From Microbotryomycetes sp. JL201 (Eukaryota > Basidiomycota > Microbotryomycetes), in NCBI GenBank assembly GCA_033819885.1, contig JAQYUZ010000006.1, forward strand, positions 1-64,000: DNA of 64,000 nt, read 5' to 3'. This document shows, one piece after another, positions 41,625 to 53,919 of this stretch. The notes beneath the pieces were generated by a model. The model did not search any database. It saw only the letters and a list, made by a program, of their open reading frames with translations, and had not been told where the DNA came from. Position numbers and translations under genes: made by a program. Within the stretch, counting starts at the first letter, position 1, and the number at the start of each line of letters is the position of its first letter.

Positions 41625-42951
41625 ATGCAGCCCGGCGGCGGCAACCAGGCACGATCCGACTCGCAGCGAGCGACCCGAGCGTTGATCGAGTATCCACCTA
41701 GGCATTCTGTCACCCCACCTTCAACGCCGACGTCAGCAGCACATTTATCGACGCGCGCAGACCTGCTCGCAATACCATCAATGTTTGAACTTACCCGCCA
41801 CAAGCTCGAGCGCGCCGCGCAAGCTCAGCTCAGCGGACGCAGGGGCGCAGGCGGTCTGCGCGAGCTCGTTCTTCTCTCCAACATGTTTGGTTCGACGCTC
41901 TCAAGCTCGTCAGATCAACAAGGAGACAGCAGCGGTCAGACGCCCCCGTACGAGACCGAACCGGCTTGGGAACTGGACGAGCAACAGCAACGCAGGCAAG
42001 ACGAGGAACGTTGGCTCGACGGCGTGCTCGAGGAGATGCTCGAGGCCGACGAGGACGGCTCAGAAGCCGAGGCGTACGTTTCGGTCACGATCAGGAACGG
42101 CACTGCATCCAGCCCAGGCGACTCTGGCTTTCTCGAAGCGATCGCAAAGAACGATTTTGTGCGCGTCGGTGAGCTCGAGCAAATCCTCGAAGAGGTCGAC
42201 ATATGCGACGAGGCGCCCATACCAATCGTCCATGACTCGACAATGCTTCCGTCACCACCGATAGCCTTGCCCGAGTACCGCGCGCCGCTTGTGCCGGCCA
42301 TTATGGACAACCTGTCCGAATCTCCACCTCTGCACCCGCCGTCTTTGACACCGGATCACTCGCCTCCGGGACTAGGTCCGGCCCGCGAGATGCTGAGCAC
42401 GAGTATCGAATCGATCGATTCTTGGATCACCGACCTCTCGACGCAGAGGCTCGGTCTCGCTGCACTCGACTTGTCCTCATGCTCGTCCAACCCTGTACAT
42501 CCATTCAAGCCAGACAGCGAATATGTGCGCGACCTCACGCTGTCCATTAGCCCTTCTTCGCTCGACTTGGCCGTGCGGCGCTCGTCCTGGTGGCCAGACG
42601 CATTGGCACATCGCCCGATGCCGTTGGTCAATTTCAAGAGTTGCCTCGACTGTATAGAGTACGTCTCGGTATTCTTTCTGCTCAAAGGCCGTGTGCGCTG
42701 ACTGGCACGACAGTTTTGGACACGCGCCGCTCGCGACTGCCGACTCGCCTGACGCTGGATCAGACAGAGAGCATGCGCTCAAAAAATCGTCACCAGTCGT
42801 ATCGCGCGGGCAGACAGGTCACGTCGCCGTCGTTCCAGCAGGCACTTTGCCATCACACAATGCATTGAGTGCATCCGCAATAGGCCCAAGACACCTCGCT
42901 TTGTGGCGCAGTCGATCGCTGTCGCCGGACGCAAAGTCAAGTAGATTGTAA
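41625..42951 (+). CDS. Hypothetical acidic, serine-rich protein
   Basis: I do not recognise a family. The frame begins at ATG 41625; a second candidate is 41785 (MFELTRHKLERAAQAQ). A conserved-looking early segment, RRGAGGLRELVLLSNMF, precedes long acidic stretches (RWLDGVLEEMLEADEDGSEA) and Ser/Pro-rich regions. An intron at 42659-42713 (55 nt, GTACGT donor) extends the protein past the first stop at 42701 to 42951. No membrane helix or signal peptide. The LRELVLL motif followed by an acidic tail occurs in small fungal regulatory proteins, so a nuclear regulatory role is possible but only a guess. About 424 residues with the first ATG. Confidence 0.6.
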
Positions 42952-43243
42952 TGTGTTGCGTCGGACCATTGGCATTTCACTCGTCCTAGCTCGGCAATGC
43001 TCGCCACAGCTACGGAGCAATCCCTCTTCTTTCGCTCTGTTTCCTTCCGATTTCTCAACAACAATCAGTGCCCTTTGTGTCGTTTGTCATTCTTTCGTTC
43101 AGTACGCTGTCGTTCGATTAGTTGTCGGTGCCTTTTCTTTGTTGTTGCAGTACGACTCTTTTCGTTTGCGCACATCTCGAGAGCAACAAAAGGGTTTACA
43201 ACAAAATGCTTCACACGAGCTCTCACAGTCCGCCCAGGTCATT
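42952..43243. other. Convergent 3' region
   Basis: 292 bp between two convergent stops. The plus strand is rich in T and C runs. No gene seen. Confidence 0.4.
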
Positions 43244-45631
43244 TCAATAAGGTCGTCCTCGGCCTCCGCCACGGAAGTTGCCGCCGCCGCCGCCGCCTCC
43301 ACGACCTGGTCCACCGCCGCCTCTGTAATTATTGAAGCCGCCTCTGCCGCCTCTTCCGCCTTGACCAAATCCGGGTCCGTTCATGCCGCCATTTCGGGGA
43401 TCAAACCCTTGTTGTTGTCCAGGGTTGTACATGCTCATTCCCTGTGGCGGACCACCACCAGGCGGACCGAACCCAGGCAACATGTCGCCACCACCACTTC
43501 CTCCACCTCCTCCTTGCCCACCAAAACCTGGAATATCGACACCGCCAGGTGGTCCACCACCACCATTGAACATGGGCGGACGCATATTGTTTCTCGGACC
43601 GCCACCTCCTGGTCTGGCCGAAAACCCAGGTAGACTGTTCGAAAAATCGTCGTCCACTGCAATATAATCACCATCACAAAAACGAAATAAAGAAATTGTC
43701 AGCCACAACAGAGTGATCATGGTCGGGCTTTGCAAATGAACCGCTTCTTACTGTCTTCGTCGTCTTGACCTCCATTGAGCTCGCGCGCCTTGTCGCGACC
43801 GATGTGGAACCGGTCATTCAGTATTCTCACGCCTGGAAACAGACGAAAGTGAGCTGTGATGGAAGTAGAAATACTTCTCGGACCGTACCTGGCCTGCCTC
43901 GACTCCAGAACCTCGTTGTGTGGTCATTGCTCGCACTGACAAGGATGTGCCCAAGAGGATGGAACGCCAAGCTCCAAACGTTTGAATCGTGCGCAAACTC
44001 CATTTGATCTTTCGGAGTCGGATCGGGCATCGTCCAATAGATGATTGAGCCTTCTGAGCCACCAGAGACGAGCACGTCACCGTGAACGGGATGCCATGCA
44101 ATGGCTAGAGAGGCAAGACGCGTGTTGAGATGGTCAAACCCTACATGAAATTTGCACCGCTCTCGCACACTCACAGCAAACCTCTTTCTTGTGACCTCGT
44201 AGAGTGACGAGTTCCTTCATGGCTCGGATGTCAAACACTTTGATGGTCTGATCACGAGAGGCAGTCGCGACCATGTTACCGTTCGGACTCCATTCGCATG
44301 CCTGCACCGTGTTTTTGTGCCCATGTCTAAACATCACCGGACCAGGCGTCAGCACAGCTCAGCCAGCAGGCGGCAAGGACGAAACGGATTGCAACATCTT
44401 ACAGTGTCGTCAAGACTTGAGCGGAGCGCGGATCCCAGAACTTGATCAAGTTGTCTTTGCTGCCCGACACGAGCAAGCCTTTGGAAGGGTGCCACTTGAC
44501 GCACTTGACGTCCCATCCGTGGCCTGTGAAACGCATGCTCGGCTTTGTAAGCTCATCGCAACTCCAGAGATGACAGCCAAGAGAATTTACCCGTCAGCGT
44601 CTTTTCCTCCTTCATCATTTCAAAATTCCACAATTTGATTGTGCCATCGTCGCTTGCTGTGGCGAACCGTGCGGCATTTGGTGACCACGTGACGTCTCGG
44701 ATGCTCTCGCCATGTCCTTGAAAGACTTGCAAATTGTTCATGTTTGTCTGAAAGTACTTGATTACACCGTTGTTGTCAGCCGAGACGAGCCAGTCGCCGG
44801 ACCTCGACCATTCCATCGCGCGTACGGCGGAATCGTGCGCCTGTTTGCGGAACAGTAGTCAGCAAGGTCTTATGCAGGCCAGTACAACCGCAAATCGACT
44901 GACCTGCAAAATGGTCTCAAAGTTGAAAGTCAAGCCGTTCCACAAAGTGAACTCGCCACTGGTCGAGCCTGTAAGCACGCGCCTGGCGTCAGGCGTCCAC
45001 TGTATCACAGCTCAGTCAGATTATGGCTTGATAGACGTGTGCGGTGCGGTCGCGTACCCTGACAATGTTGACGGGACATCTAATCTTGTTGGTCGACGTG
45101 TGAGCGTAGCGGGTGCAAATGGAAGTCGACTGATTTCTGTAAGCGTGCGGCGGAAGGAGCTGACCGGACGAGACATCTGCTGCGTGAGTACAGGTCGGAT
45201 TCTACATACGACACGAGGAGGACTGACATTGATAACGTAGGCTGGATTCGAGCGCATGAACAAGTGGTCCTTTGCGTTCGTTCTTGTCGTGCGAAACTGT
45301 CCAAGAAAGGGTCCATGAGTTCTGCTGTGCAGCGCTGTTCCATGTGATCACTTGTGCATACCATCTTGTACCGCTCGTGTCCGCCGTACAGGTCGACCGT
45401 CTTGCGCGCGCGGACGCGCTGCCGTTTGCCGTCATGGCCAAGCTTTTCTTGGGCCGCGAGCGCTGCGAGCTCTGCCTCGCGAGTATCTGGTGGCGGCGGT
45501 TCCGGTGGATCGTGCACGTGTTGGGGCTGCCAACCGCCGCGAGCTCGTGAAGGCCCGGGCGGACACAAGATGGACAGGCCATCGGGCACGCTTGGCGACG
45601 CAGACATGGCCGCAGTCGCCACAGATCCCAT
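43244..45631 (-). CDS. PFS2: Polyadenylation factor subunit 2 (Pfs2/WDR33)
   Basis: WD40 scaffold of the cleavage and polyadenylation factor, which binds the poly(A) signal with its partners. The N-terminus is Pro-rich, then [20 protein letters not shown], the Pfs2 entry motif. WD repeats follow: [95 protein letters not shown]. The C-terminus is a long Gly/Arg/Pro-rich tail ending GGGRGRPY, like WDR33 more than budding yeast Pfs2. About nine exons. The start is MGSVATAAM at 45631 or the Met eight codons later. Divergent from PIS1 by 182 bp. Confidence 0.9.
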
Positions 45632-45813
45632 GTTGCTCGTCACCTCTAGCAGGCGGCCAGCGATGCGAAGTTTTGGGTTGACAAGCGCGTGGACGAAAGT
45701 TGAACTAGTCGAAGGCCGAGGTTGGCTTTTGCCGCCACAGCTCGACCAACTCTCTTCCCAAAACTTGCCTTCCAAGCCCTGCTTCAGCACAGAGACGGGG
45801 CTCGAGTAGTCAG

Positions 45814-46980
45814 ATGGCCGCCGTCAACAAGCACGAGCAGGCGGTCGCGCCTCGCCGCTCGCCGCCGCCGCGCACCAATGAAAACATCTACCTCTTTGTT
45901 CCCAACCTCGTTGGTCAGTGTTGTCTCGATCAAATGTAGCGCTGCTGTCCCCGCTGTCAGACCGCGAGGCTGGACGCGGCCGGTGTCGTTGGATCGGCGG
46001 ACCGGTGACGGCACTTCGGCGTTGACGGAGCGACGGACACGGCTGACCTCTTGTGCGCGCGCACATGCACCTCAACAGGCTATACTCGAGTCATCCTCGC
46101 AGCCATGTCGCTCACCTACATGCCGACGCACCCAAAATTCTGCACAGTCGCATACTCCGTTTCGTGCTTGCTCGACGCCGTTGACGGTCAAGCAGCCCGT
46201 GCACTTGGCCAGACGTCAAAGTTTGGCGCCATCCTCGACATGGTCACAGACAGGTGCGCCTGCCACCCCACTCTCGGCTACGAGCCCATCCAAAGGCAAG
46301 CGCTGACACGGCCCTCGTGCTTGTGGCGGCACACGCGCAGGTGTACCACATCATGCCTGCTGTGTTTCCTCGCCTCAGCGTATCCAAGATTTGCGCTTCT
46401 CTTCCAGTTCTTGATTTCGCTCGACTTTTCGAGCCATTACATTCACATGTATGCGTGAGTCTGGCTTTGACCAGACTCTCCTGCATGTTCATTCTCTCTG
46501 ATCGGTCTTGGCTTGCTCAGCTCACTCATCTCCGGCTCGGCAAGTCACAAGTCTGTCACGAAAGAGCAGAGCTGGATCCTTTGGTCGTACTATAACAACA
46601 GCGTGAGCAAACACAGACTCGGTATGCGAATCATATGACGAGCTGACAATACCGGAGGATGGCAGACGACATTGTTCCTGATGTGCGGCGGCAACGAGCT
46701 ATTCTTTGTCGCGCTGTACGTCATGAATTCGTACAAGGTGCCTCTCGGCGTCGAGAGCTTGTTGCACTACCTGCCGAAACCGATCCTCGATGTGCTGCCG
46801 GCGCAAGTGTACAAGCAGCTGGCGCTCATTACGTGGCCTGAGCTGATAGCAGCAGTGACGCTGCCTGTCATGTTTGTCAAGCAAGTCATCAACGTTGTTC
46901 AATTCTTCAAGGCGAGCAAGGTGCTTGTCGAGAGTGACCAAGAGGAACGATATGCCAAGCAGCATGCAAAGACGAAATGA
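45814..46980 (+). CDS. PIS1: Phosphatidylinositol synthase
   Basis: ER enzyme joining CDP-diacylglycerol and inositol. N-terminal NENIYLFVPNLVG splices to YTRVILAAMSLTYMPTHPKF. The CDP-alcohol phosphotransferase motif is complete: LLDAVDGQAARALGQTSKFG plus AILDMVTDR (DG..AR...G...D...D). Later helices include FALLFQFLISLDFSSHYIHM, an SWILWSYYNNS segment, and LFLMCGGNELFFVALYVMNS. The C-terminus is basic (YAKQHAKTK). About five exons. The start is ATG 45814 (MAAVNKHEQ). Confidence 0.92.
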
Positions 46981-47221
46981 AAAGAGTCGCACAGAAGGTC
47001 TGATCCGGCATAGATGGTCGGACTGGATCAAGACAGTGAGGTGTAGAAATGGCGATTGTGAGAGCCTGTCTGTCGCTGGGTCAGCGAGTTTAGCGGGAGA
47101 GGCATATACGTATAAAGAAGTTTAATTGTATCAGCACTTGGAATTAATCTCGAAAGTGCTTTTAATCGAAGTGCTTGCAAGGAGGTCACATGACTTGACA
47201 CCTTTCTTCTTCTGACCCGCG

Positions 47222-48102
47222 ATGCCGTCCACACTCGTCGACGAAGACGGCGCAATCACAGACGAGGTGAGATGACTTGCTTCCTTACAAAATTTCGCGA
47301 CACAAGCTGAGATACCAGCTGCGCCAGCTCGTTCACGTTCTCGAGGCCGTCTTTGACCGGTTCGCAGCGACGCCTCGCGAGCCTGTTGCACCGCCAATCA
47401 GCGACATAGACTTGTCTGACATGAAAAATGCCAAAGCCGGCCAGAAAGCTCTGACGCGTGCGCAGCTCAACGCCTTTGCCCGAGAGACGAACGACAACCG
47501 TACGTTTGGTCCAGTGCAGTTCGTGCCAACAACCCATGTTCCATCGCAAGGCTAATGTCGGGTGTGTATCTCTGTTTGCGGAACCATATCACGCAGCCAT
47601 GGATGATGACACGTTCAAAGGCGAGTCGCCACCATAAAACTCACCCCTGCGATGCGAAACTTATGCGTATCGGCATCTCAACAGAGATCTGCGAGTATTT
47701 CGACTGCGTTCTGGTCAATGTCGGAGATGCGAAAGAGCCCGCACTAACTCCGATGGTGAGCTCTACGATATTGCGCAGATTCCAGTTTCGGCGCTTCGTT
47801 TCTTCGGCTCTCTCTATCGAAGACCTGTACTGACCCGCTCAATCCAGGGCTTCATTCAGCTGTACGAGCTGCAGACAGGTCAGTCGCCTTAGTGCAATCA
47901 AGCCTCTCTGCTCATTAGAGAAAGTTTCATAGGCGCTGAAGAATACGAGACACGTAAAGACCTAGCTACGTGGGGGTATAACGATGATTTGGAATTTGTG
48001 GGACCGGGCAAAGTGCCAATCCCGCCAAAGCCCGTCGGCAAGGAGGACGGTGGCGAGGACGACGAAGCGCCACCGGAGGCTACAGCTGGCGTGGATGCGT
48101 GA
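47222..48102 (+). CDS. EF-hand-like calcium-binding protein (conserved fungal)
   Basis: Five small exons seem to form one protein. Exon 1 (MPSTLVDEDGAITDE) joins LRQLVHVLEAVFDRFAATPR and ALTRAQLNAFARETNDNRTF, a degenerate EF-hand pair. Then AMDDDTFK joins EICEYFDCVLVNVG with PALTPM, GFIQLYELQTG, and AEEYETRKDLATWGYNDDLE, matching the shape of fungal EF-hand proteins with an LYELQT...W.DL..WGYD signature. The acidic tail ends at 48102. Two joins need GC donors: 47551-47596 (weak, GCTAAT) and 47621-47684 (GCGAGT). If the weak one is wrong, there may be two genes. The EF-hand loops are poor, so calcium binding is uncertain. Confidence 0.55.
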
Positions 48103-48314
48103 ATCTGGCGAGCGCAGGCAAATCTTCTGCATTGTATTAATATCTTTTGTTGTAGCATGGGGACAGGACTGCCAATTCCGGTGACACGCCGTGCAAGATC
48201 GTCATGCGGCTTGCCTCCTGACCTTGCCCAGCCCAGGTCGCCGTCGAGGCTACTGTTCGCGCGTCCAGAATCCCCGTCTGGTAACAACCGAGAGTCTTTA
48301 TCGACACCTTGTCA

Positions 48315-49819
48315 ATGAGTCGTGCTCGGTCTAGCGGCGTGCGCCGGCTGCTGCAAGAGGCGGCCGAGCTCGAGCACGACACCTGCACCGACTATTCGGC
48401 CGCACCGCTCGAGGTGAGTGGGCAGCTCCACCACGCTCAAGCCCGTTTCTGTCGCGCAGCACGCATGGCTGTCGTGCGCACTCGTCATGACGCTGAGGCT
48501 GACTATCGATGGGAATCTATCCGGCCGCCTCCCCGCGTCGTCGCCCGTGCTCGTGCCTAAACCACCCGCTTCCGCCCTGCTACGTATCATGGCATCCATC
48601 TTGTGCTCTGTCGATAGGACGACTTGTTCCAATGGCACTTTACGATCAGAGGTCCGGGCGCCGAGTTTGAAGGTGAGACCGCCGGCCACACGACATCGCC
48701 GAACTGCATAGAAGCGACGACATTGCAACCTCAAACGTGGGCTCAAAGCTGACACTGGCTTCTCAGGCGGCATATACCATGGCCGAATCGTGGTAGGTTC
48801 TGCTCAGCACATTCGCCCAAGATTGCCACTCTCGGGAAACTCACGTGCAATCGTCGCCAGCTGCCATCAGACTACCCTTTCAAGCCACCAGAAATCTACC
48901 TGAGCACACCGTCCGGGCGATTCGAGGCAAGTCTATCTTGTCGCTGCACCAGAGCCGGCATCATACGTGCTGACATCCCCGCTATACGCTTTGCCAGGTC
49001 AACAAAAAGATTTGCTTGTCGATCTCAAGCTTCCATCCTGAAACATGGCAACCTTCTTGGGGCATACGCACTGCGTTACTCGCGCTCTCGGCATTCTTTA
49101 CGACTGACGTGAGTGTATCGCCTCCTCGAGATCGTCACGATTGACGCTCACGTCCGCTTGTAGGCCGCCGGTGCCGTCGGATCGCTTGACGCGCCACCCA
49201 TGGAGAGAAAAAGACTTGCCAAGGCGTAAGTTGATCGTCCTTGCTCTGCTTGCCACAAAGTCATGCTCATCTCTCGTCTAGTTCCCGCATCTTCAAGTGC
49301 GCCACATGCGGGTTTGACGCGTCCCAATACCCGGAGCCGGACAACGCAAAGCGTCAGAGTACATTGACACAGGCAGACGACGGCGCTTGTTCCGAGTCTA
49401 CAGCAGTCGAAGCAGCGCGCGCGGGCAACGAATCACTTGGATCGACAGCTATCTTTGCACCAACGGCACGCGCTCCGCCACGTGCGCAAGCACACGCTGC
49501 ACCACCGCCCCAAGCCCACCACAAAGTTGAAGCTCGACCAAGCGCGTCTCTCCCCCGGCATGAACATGCGCATGGAAATAATGCTCAAGGTGTCAATGTC
49601 GTGGGGCCCAGCACTGCTGTTGCAGCCCCTTCGCAGTTGCCTGTTGTGCAACATCGCCCTGCAGCAGAAGCAATTGGTGCGCAGCCTGTCGTCGGCGAGG
49701 CGATTGGCGTGCCTGCCATGGCGCCAGCCGGCAGTGGCGGCAGTCCGTTGCTGATCGACCGCCTGATCCTTTGCACCATTCTTGCCCTCGTCGCTTGCGT
49801 CGTGCGCAAGGTTGCCTGA
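48315..49819 (+). CDS. UBC6: ER tail-anchored ubiquitin-conjugating enzyme Ubc6 (UBE2J)
   Basis: E2 of ER-associated degradation. N-terminal RRLLQEAAELEHD helix, DDLFQWHFTIRGPGAEFEGG, HGRIVLPSDYPFKPPEIYLS across an intron, and the active-site NKKICLSISSFHPETWQPSW (Cys in KICLS; the UBC6 subfamily replaces the usual HPN with a different loop). After the UBC fold comes a disordered linker rich in Ala/Pro/His, then a C-terminal membrane anchor LLIDRLILCTILALVACVV with RKVA. Seven exons. The ATG at 48315 is two codons inside an open frame. Followed 121 bp later by another gene on the same strand. Confidence 0.92.
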
Positions 49820-49940
49820 GCGCGTCTTTGTTCTTTTTCTTGCATATGCTCGTGTCGTATCATCCCGACTTGTTTGTATGTTGTTTGTTGGTTTTCGCTC
49901 GCAATCGAGTCGCAGTTTGTCCCCTCGTCCTAAGCGGCCC

Positions 49941-51590
49941 ATGTCGTCATCAATAGGTTTGCGAGTGTGCGCGAAATTGACATGGCAAACGACGTCAGTC
50001 TCGAGTGCGAGACGCTTGTCCAAGGCGCCTGTTGTCGACCGAGGTCGGGTCGCGTGCAGCTGCGACCGGCCGACGACAATGCTGGCGTCACCGCAAGCCT
50101 CGACGAGCACCATCCCGCCCAGACACGCGTACGGCAGTCCTCAAAGTCGGCCTTTGTCCACTTCAAGCCACCTTTGGCAGGCGCACAAGCCCTCGCCGAC
50201 GAGCGCTCACCAGCGACGGTCGGCCAAGATTGAGACGCTGCCGTTCGTCTTGCAACCGACAGACGCTGTCCGGACATGTGACGCCGCAGCCCATTCGGCT
50301 TTTGGATTATCGACAATGCTCTCTCATATGTTTGCACGCTTCGGAGCTTGGCTCGGATTCAACATTCAGACGGGCGTCAGGCGACTCGCTTTCAAACCGG
50401 TTCTGCTGCCGACATGGAGGGTAGATTTGGCGATGCAGGGCAAGGCACTCTTGGCCGAAGACGTTGAATTCAGCTTGCTCAGTGAGTCATCGCACCAACC
50501 CAAAGTCGTATCACTTGTGGCGTCTGTTGGACCAGTTAGGGTCTTCCAGGTCGATGCGCATATCATCCACGAGGCACAACGTTGACTCTTCCTATTTCTA
50601 CGTCCTGGTCCGTAGTTTCGGCCGTTGACGCTCCAGTTCCCGGCTTCTCATTGCCTCCACTGAGCAACCTGTCCACCGCCTCCCCTTGGGCGTCCGAGCC
50701 TGAAACTTTCGACGAAAGCAAGCACCTCAAGCAACTTGATATGGATGTTACTTTGATCGACTTTACGACGGCTCCATTGCGACTGTTGGCCCGTCTCGCG
50801 GGCTTGCCTCGGACCAACTTGGCTCAACATGGCCTGGCGCTGGACCCGTCTGCTTTCAAAGCGAGCATGTTTGCGGCGTACCCATTGTTCGTACCTGTGT
50901 ATATGGGCGAGTATGAGATGGATGGTAAAAGGGTGACGACAGCAGCATTTGCCGCTTCCGAAAAAACGGTCAGTAGTGGGCAAAGTCTCTGATGGTTTCC
51001 GGTATCGGAGTCTATATCGGCGAGCAAGTCCATTGACATTTCATTTCTGTTCCTAGGCGTTTGCGATCTTCCCGTCGTTCGTGCCAGAAGCGTCTTGGCT
51101 GCCTGGTGGTGATGCCCTCGAGATTTCAGTCGCCGGTGCCCAATCAGACTTTTCGCAAGAAGTTCCACCCAACATTATGCAAAGCCTCAAACCAAAGCTC
51201 GGCGAGCTCGTCAAGTCGAATGGCCCCGCTGACGGTGGTGAAAAAATGGCCATGTTTGTAGACCCTTGCGACGTTGACGAGATGGACAGAAATCCTAGAG
51301 TGATGGCTTACTCGAAGCATGCCGAACACAACAGAGAATATATCGACGCGTTGCAAGGGTTGGCAGCTGTCGAGGCCATGTCGAGGCAAATCGAAGGTAT
51401 GGGCGACAACGTTCGAGCGTTTGTTGTCGGCCCGAGGGGACCAAAGATTGCGACACGTGACAACTTGATGGAGGACGTCAAACAAAAACTAAGGGCGGCC
51501 AAGCAAGTGGCCAATTTGGCAAAGCCGGCTTGGTTGACAGAGCTTGAACAGACGAAACCTTTGGGTGCGGGATACAATAGAGGTCGATGA
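49941..51590 (+). CDS. Predicted mitochondrial protein, unknown
   Basis: No family name recognised. The N-terminus MSSSIGLRVCAKLTWQTTSV with SSARRLSKAPVV looks like a mitochondrial presequence. The middle has a conserved-looking LPTWRVDLAMQGKALL, then VPVYMGEYEMDGKRVTTAAF, AKPAWLTELEQTKPLGAGYN at the end and a GDNVRAFVVGPRGPKIATRD stretch. At least three exons; introns lie around 50481-50580 and 50968-51056. About 480-500 residues. Proteins of this pattern are found in basidiomycetes as hypothetical mitochondrial proteins. It converges on IRC21 with 119 bp between stops. Confidence 0.6.
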
Positions 51591-51709
51591 GACAGTTCGA
51601 CGTGACGTGATGAAGCTATCTCGTTGCATTGCAATAGTGTGACAACAAAGGGGTACTATAAAGAGCCAAATGCATGGGCTGAAACTCGAGACGGCCTCGA
51701 AGGCTGCAG

Positions 51710-52490
51710 CTAGCCCGACACTAGAAACCCAATCAAGCACTTTTCCAACATGAGATCGACATTGACCCAAGCGTGCGTTTTCACTGAAGGAGTAGAGACG
51801 CGAAAGTCAGTTTCAGCTCAGATTGAAACCAGCAAGAGTGTCCCTGTAGCATACTGAAAAGTTCAGTGCCTGCGGTTCAGAGGAAATACAGATTGAGTAG
51901 GTAGAGCATGATGTTGGCAACAATGCGAGGAGCTTACCGTCTTTACCTGCTACTCGCATCATTTGCGGGATGCCGCCAGGATGGTACGGCAAGAAGCGCG
52001 TCACATTGTACACCTTGCCGCCGTAAGCTTGCCAGCAGTCGTCTTTTGACTTGTGCTGGGCAAGCATGGCTGGCGTGATCCTCATGAGCTGAGTGACGCC
52101 ACCCTGCGATTCGCGCCTCGTTAGCGCGTTACTCAGCTTACCCGCGCCGAAGAATGCACAACTTGCCCGCAAATCTTGACCGCTACGCTGAAGCTGGGCC
52201 CAGTCGAGCTGTGAGAAGCCTGGTTGGACAAACACCTTGCTTCGCTTCGGCTTTGTCGACGAAGGCGCATTCGCACTGCCTCCCCGCGCGACGGACAGCT
52301 TTGTCGTACTTGCAGGGGGAGGCAACATGCCCCCTTCGATTGTGAAAGGCGGCAGCGGCCCTGCCTCGTCGTCGCTCAGTTCAGCTTGGTCGTCTTCGGG
52401 CTCGTGTACGCTGAACGTCGGCGCTTGTGAAGGTCTTGCAGAGCTAGCGCGCTGTTGGCTGTCTGGAAGTGGAAAAGCGGGTGGTTCCAT
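51710..52490 (-). CDS. IRC21: Cytochrome b5-domain protein, Irc21-like
   Basis: Small haem-binding domain protein, probable electron carrier. A disordered acidic N-terminus is followed by GFSQLDWAQLQRSGQDLR, then the b5 core: TPAMLAQHKSKDDCWQAYGG, FLPYHPGG (first haem His), and after two introns ELFMKTHAWVNVDLMLEKCL (second His) and IGFLVSG. The last exon is reached by an intron from GTATGC near 51850; without it the frame reads through to an unrelated end. The start is uncertain: MEPPAFPLPDS at 52490 is the first in-frame ATG found, and a GTG-led extension reaches 52571, so an upstream exon is possible. Confidence 0.8.
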
Positions 52491-52752
52491 GTCGTCGTTG
52501 TCGGCGTCGTCATGTGAGCTCTCGGCGTCGCTCGGCGATGGTCTCGCGGGCCATCCAAGTCGGTTCTGCACATCGGGAACATGCCATTGTCAGCATCAGA
52601 GTAGTCTCGATCGAGTTTGGGTGGGAAGATGAGCCGCACAACTACGGCTGACAACATTCAAGGGAGATGCGACAAGGCGAAATTGACCGTGCTTTGTCCG
52701 ATTCGTGTGACGACCGAGAGGGCGCAGCACAGCCAGTTGCCCGGCGCATGCA

Positions 52753-53919
52753 ATGCCGTCGCCCGTCTTATCATTGAAAGAAGTCGCGACGACTGTGCTG
52801 CGCGCCTACTGGCCTCTCGTGACAGACGTTGGCGACGCAACGTTCGAACAGCTTGCGCCGCTCTTGCCAGGCTCGACAGCCACGCAATTGCACGAGATCG
52901 AACACAACTCGCCTCAAATCCGCAAGTATACTCAAGGTGCGTCGATCTCCGTTCTCTTGAGCACCTAGATGGCTGTTGCTCTTGCGCATCACTTTGACGC
53001 TCGGATCCCTCATATGCTCATCCTTCGCACTTTGGCAGATATCTGGAAACAGTTGTGCATTAAAGACTTTGTCACCGTCAGAATAGCTGTTGAAGATGGC
53101 TTGATGAACCAAGAGCCAGACAGCTGGCGAGAGGTGCACGAAACAGAGTCTCGCAAACAAAAGGCGAGTGGCAACGTCCAGCCATGTGCTGCGAGTCGAC
53201 ATGATGATGTGCATGGGCTCACAATTGAAATCACGTATTTCCGTCAAACAGGAAAAGATGGCCTCCGTACTCAAACGAATGCGAGGCCAGTACAAAGAGT
53301 TCGCAGACTCGAAAGCGACAACAAGCCAGGTCGACGGAGTTCAGATGGCAAAGCGGCGCAAACTCAACTCGATGGTCTCTGGACAGAGTAGGTCAAGCCA
53401 CAAGACGCGTTATTTGCGATCTGACCTATGCTAATTGCATACGCCGTCGCAGCTCGGCCAAAGTCGCTTTTTGACAAGGCAAAGCTCAATTCTAGGCGCA
53501 TACAAAAGATTTACGCTCCGAGACAGCGCGCCATCAAGCCTCAAGCTGCCGAAGCTGTCAGTGACGCCCGAACAAAGCCGGCGTTGCCTGTAAAACATGT
53601 GCCAAACAGCTCGATGCTGAGGCGAATCCGACCACACGCTCAACCGCCGCTCATGAAACGAACAGTGGCGCTCAATTCGCCTGAAAAAAAAGCTTCACTG
53701 GGGGATAAGCATGCACGAGAAGACGAGGTTTGTGCGATTCGACCGCTGTCAGAGCGCCCGGAGGTATCTCGTCGCAATGATGTGGTGCATGCCAGTCCAA
53801 CCAGGCCACGGATTTCCGAAAAGTCGTCAGACCAGTCGGTGTCTCCAGCGACAGTCTCAAGATCCACGCACCGGCCCGCAGCGGCAGGTTTGTTCCTTCC
53901 GCGCAAGCCGAAAAAGTGA
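52753..53919 (+). CDS. ELA1: Elongin-A family protein (Ela1)
   Basis: Substrate adaptor of a cullin ubiquitin ligase that removes stalled RNA polymerase II, and elongation factor in animals. N-terminal LKEVATTVLRAYWPLVTDVG, LAPLLPGSTATQLHEIEHNS and DIWKQLCIKDF form the BC-box plus F-box-like region. Then MASVLKRMRGQYKEFADSK and, after an intron, PKSLFDKAKLNSRRIQKIY, a typical elongin-A block, and a basic tail ending LFLPRKPKK. Four exons; the join at about 52937 is phase 1 (TQ|DIWK). The ATG at 52753 is clear. It follows an IRC21 divergent promoter of about 260 bp. Confidence 0.85.

Noticed and set aside
41171-41803. 210-codon minus-strand frame in the long gap
   Set aside because: It overlaps the start of the 41625 gene, has no domain or plausible splice partners, and its composition is that of GC-rich antisense.
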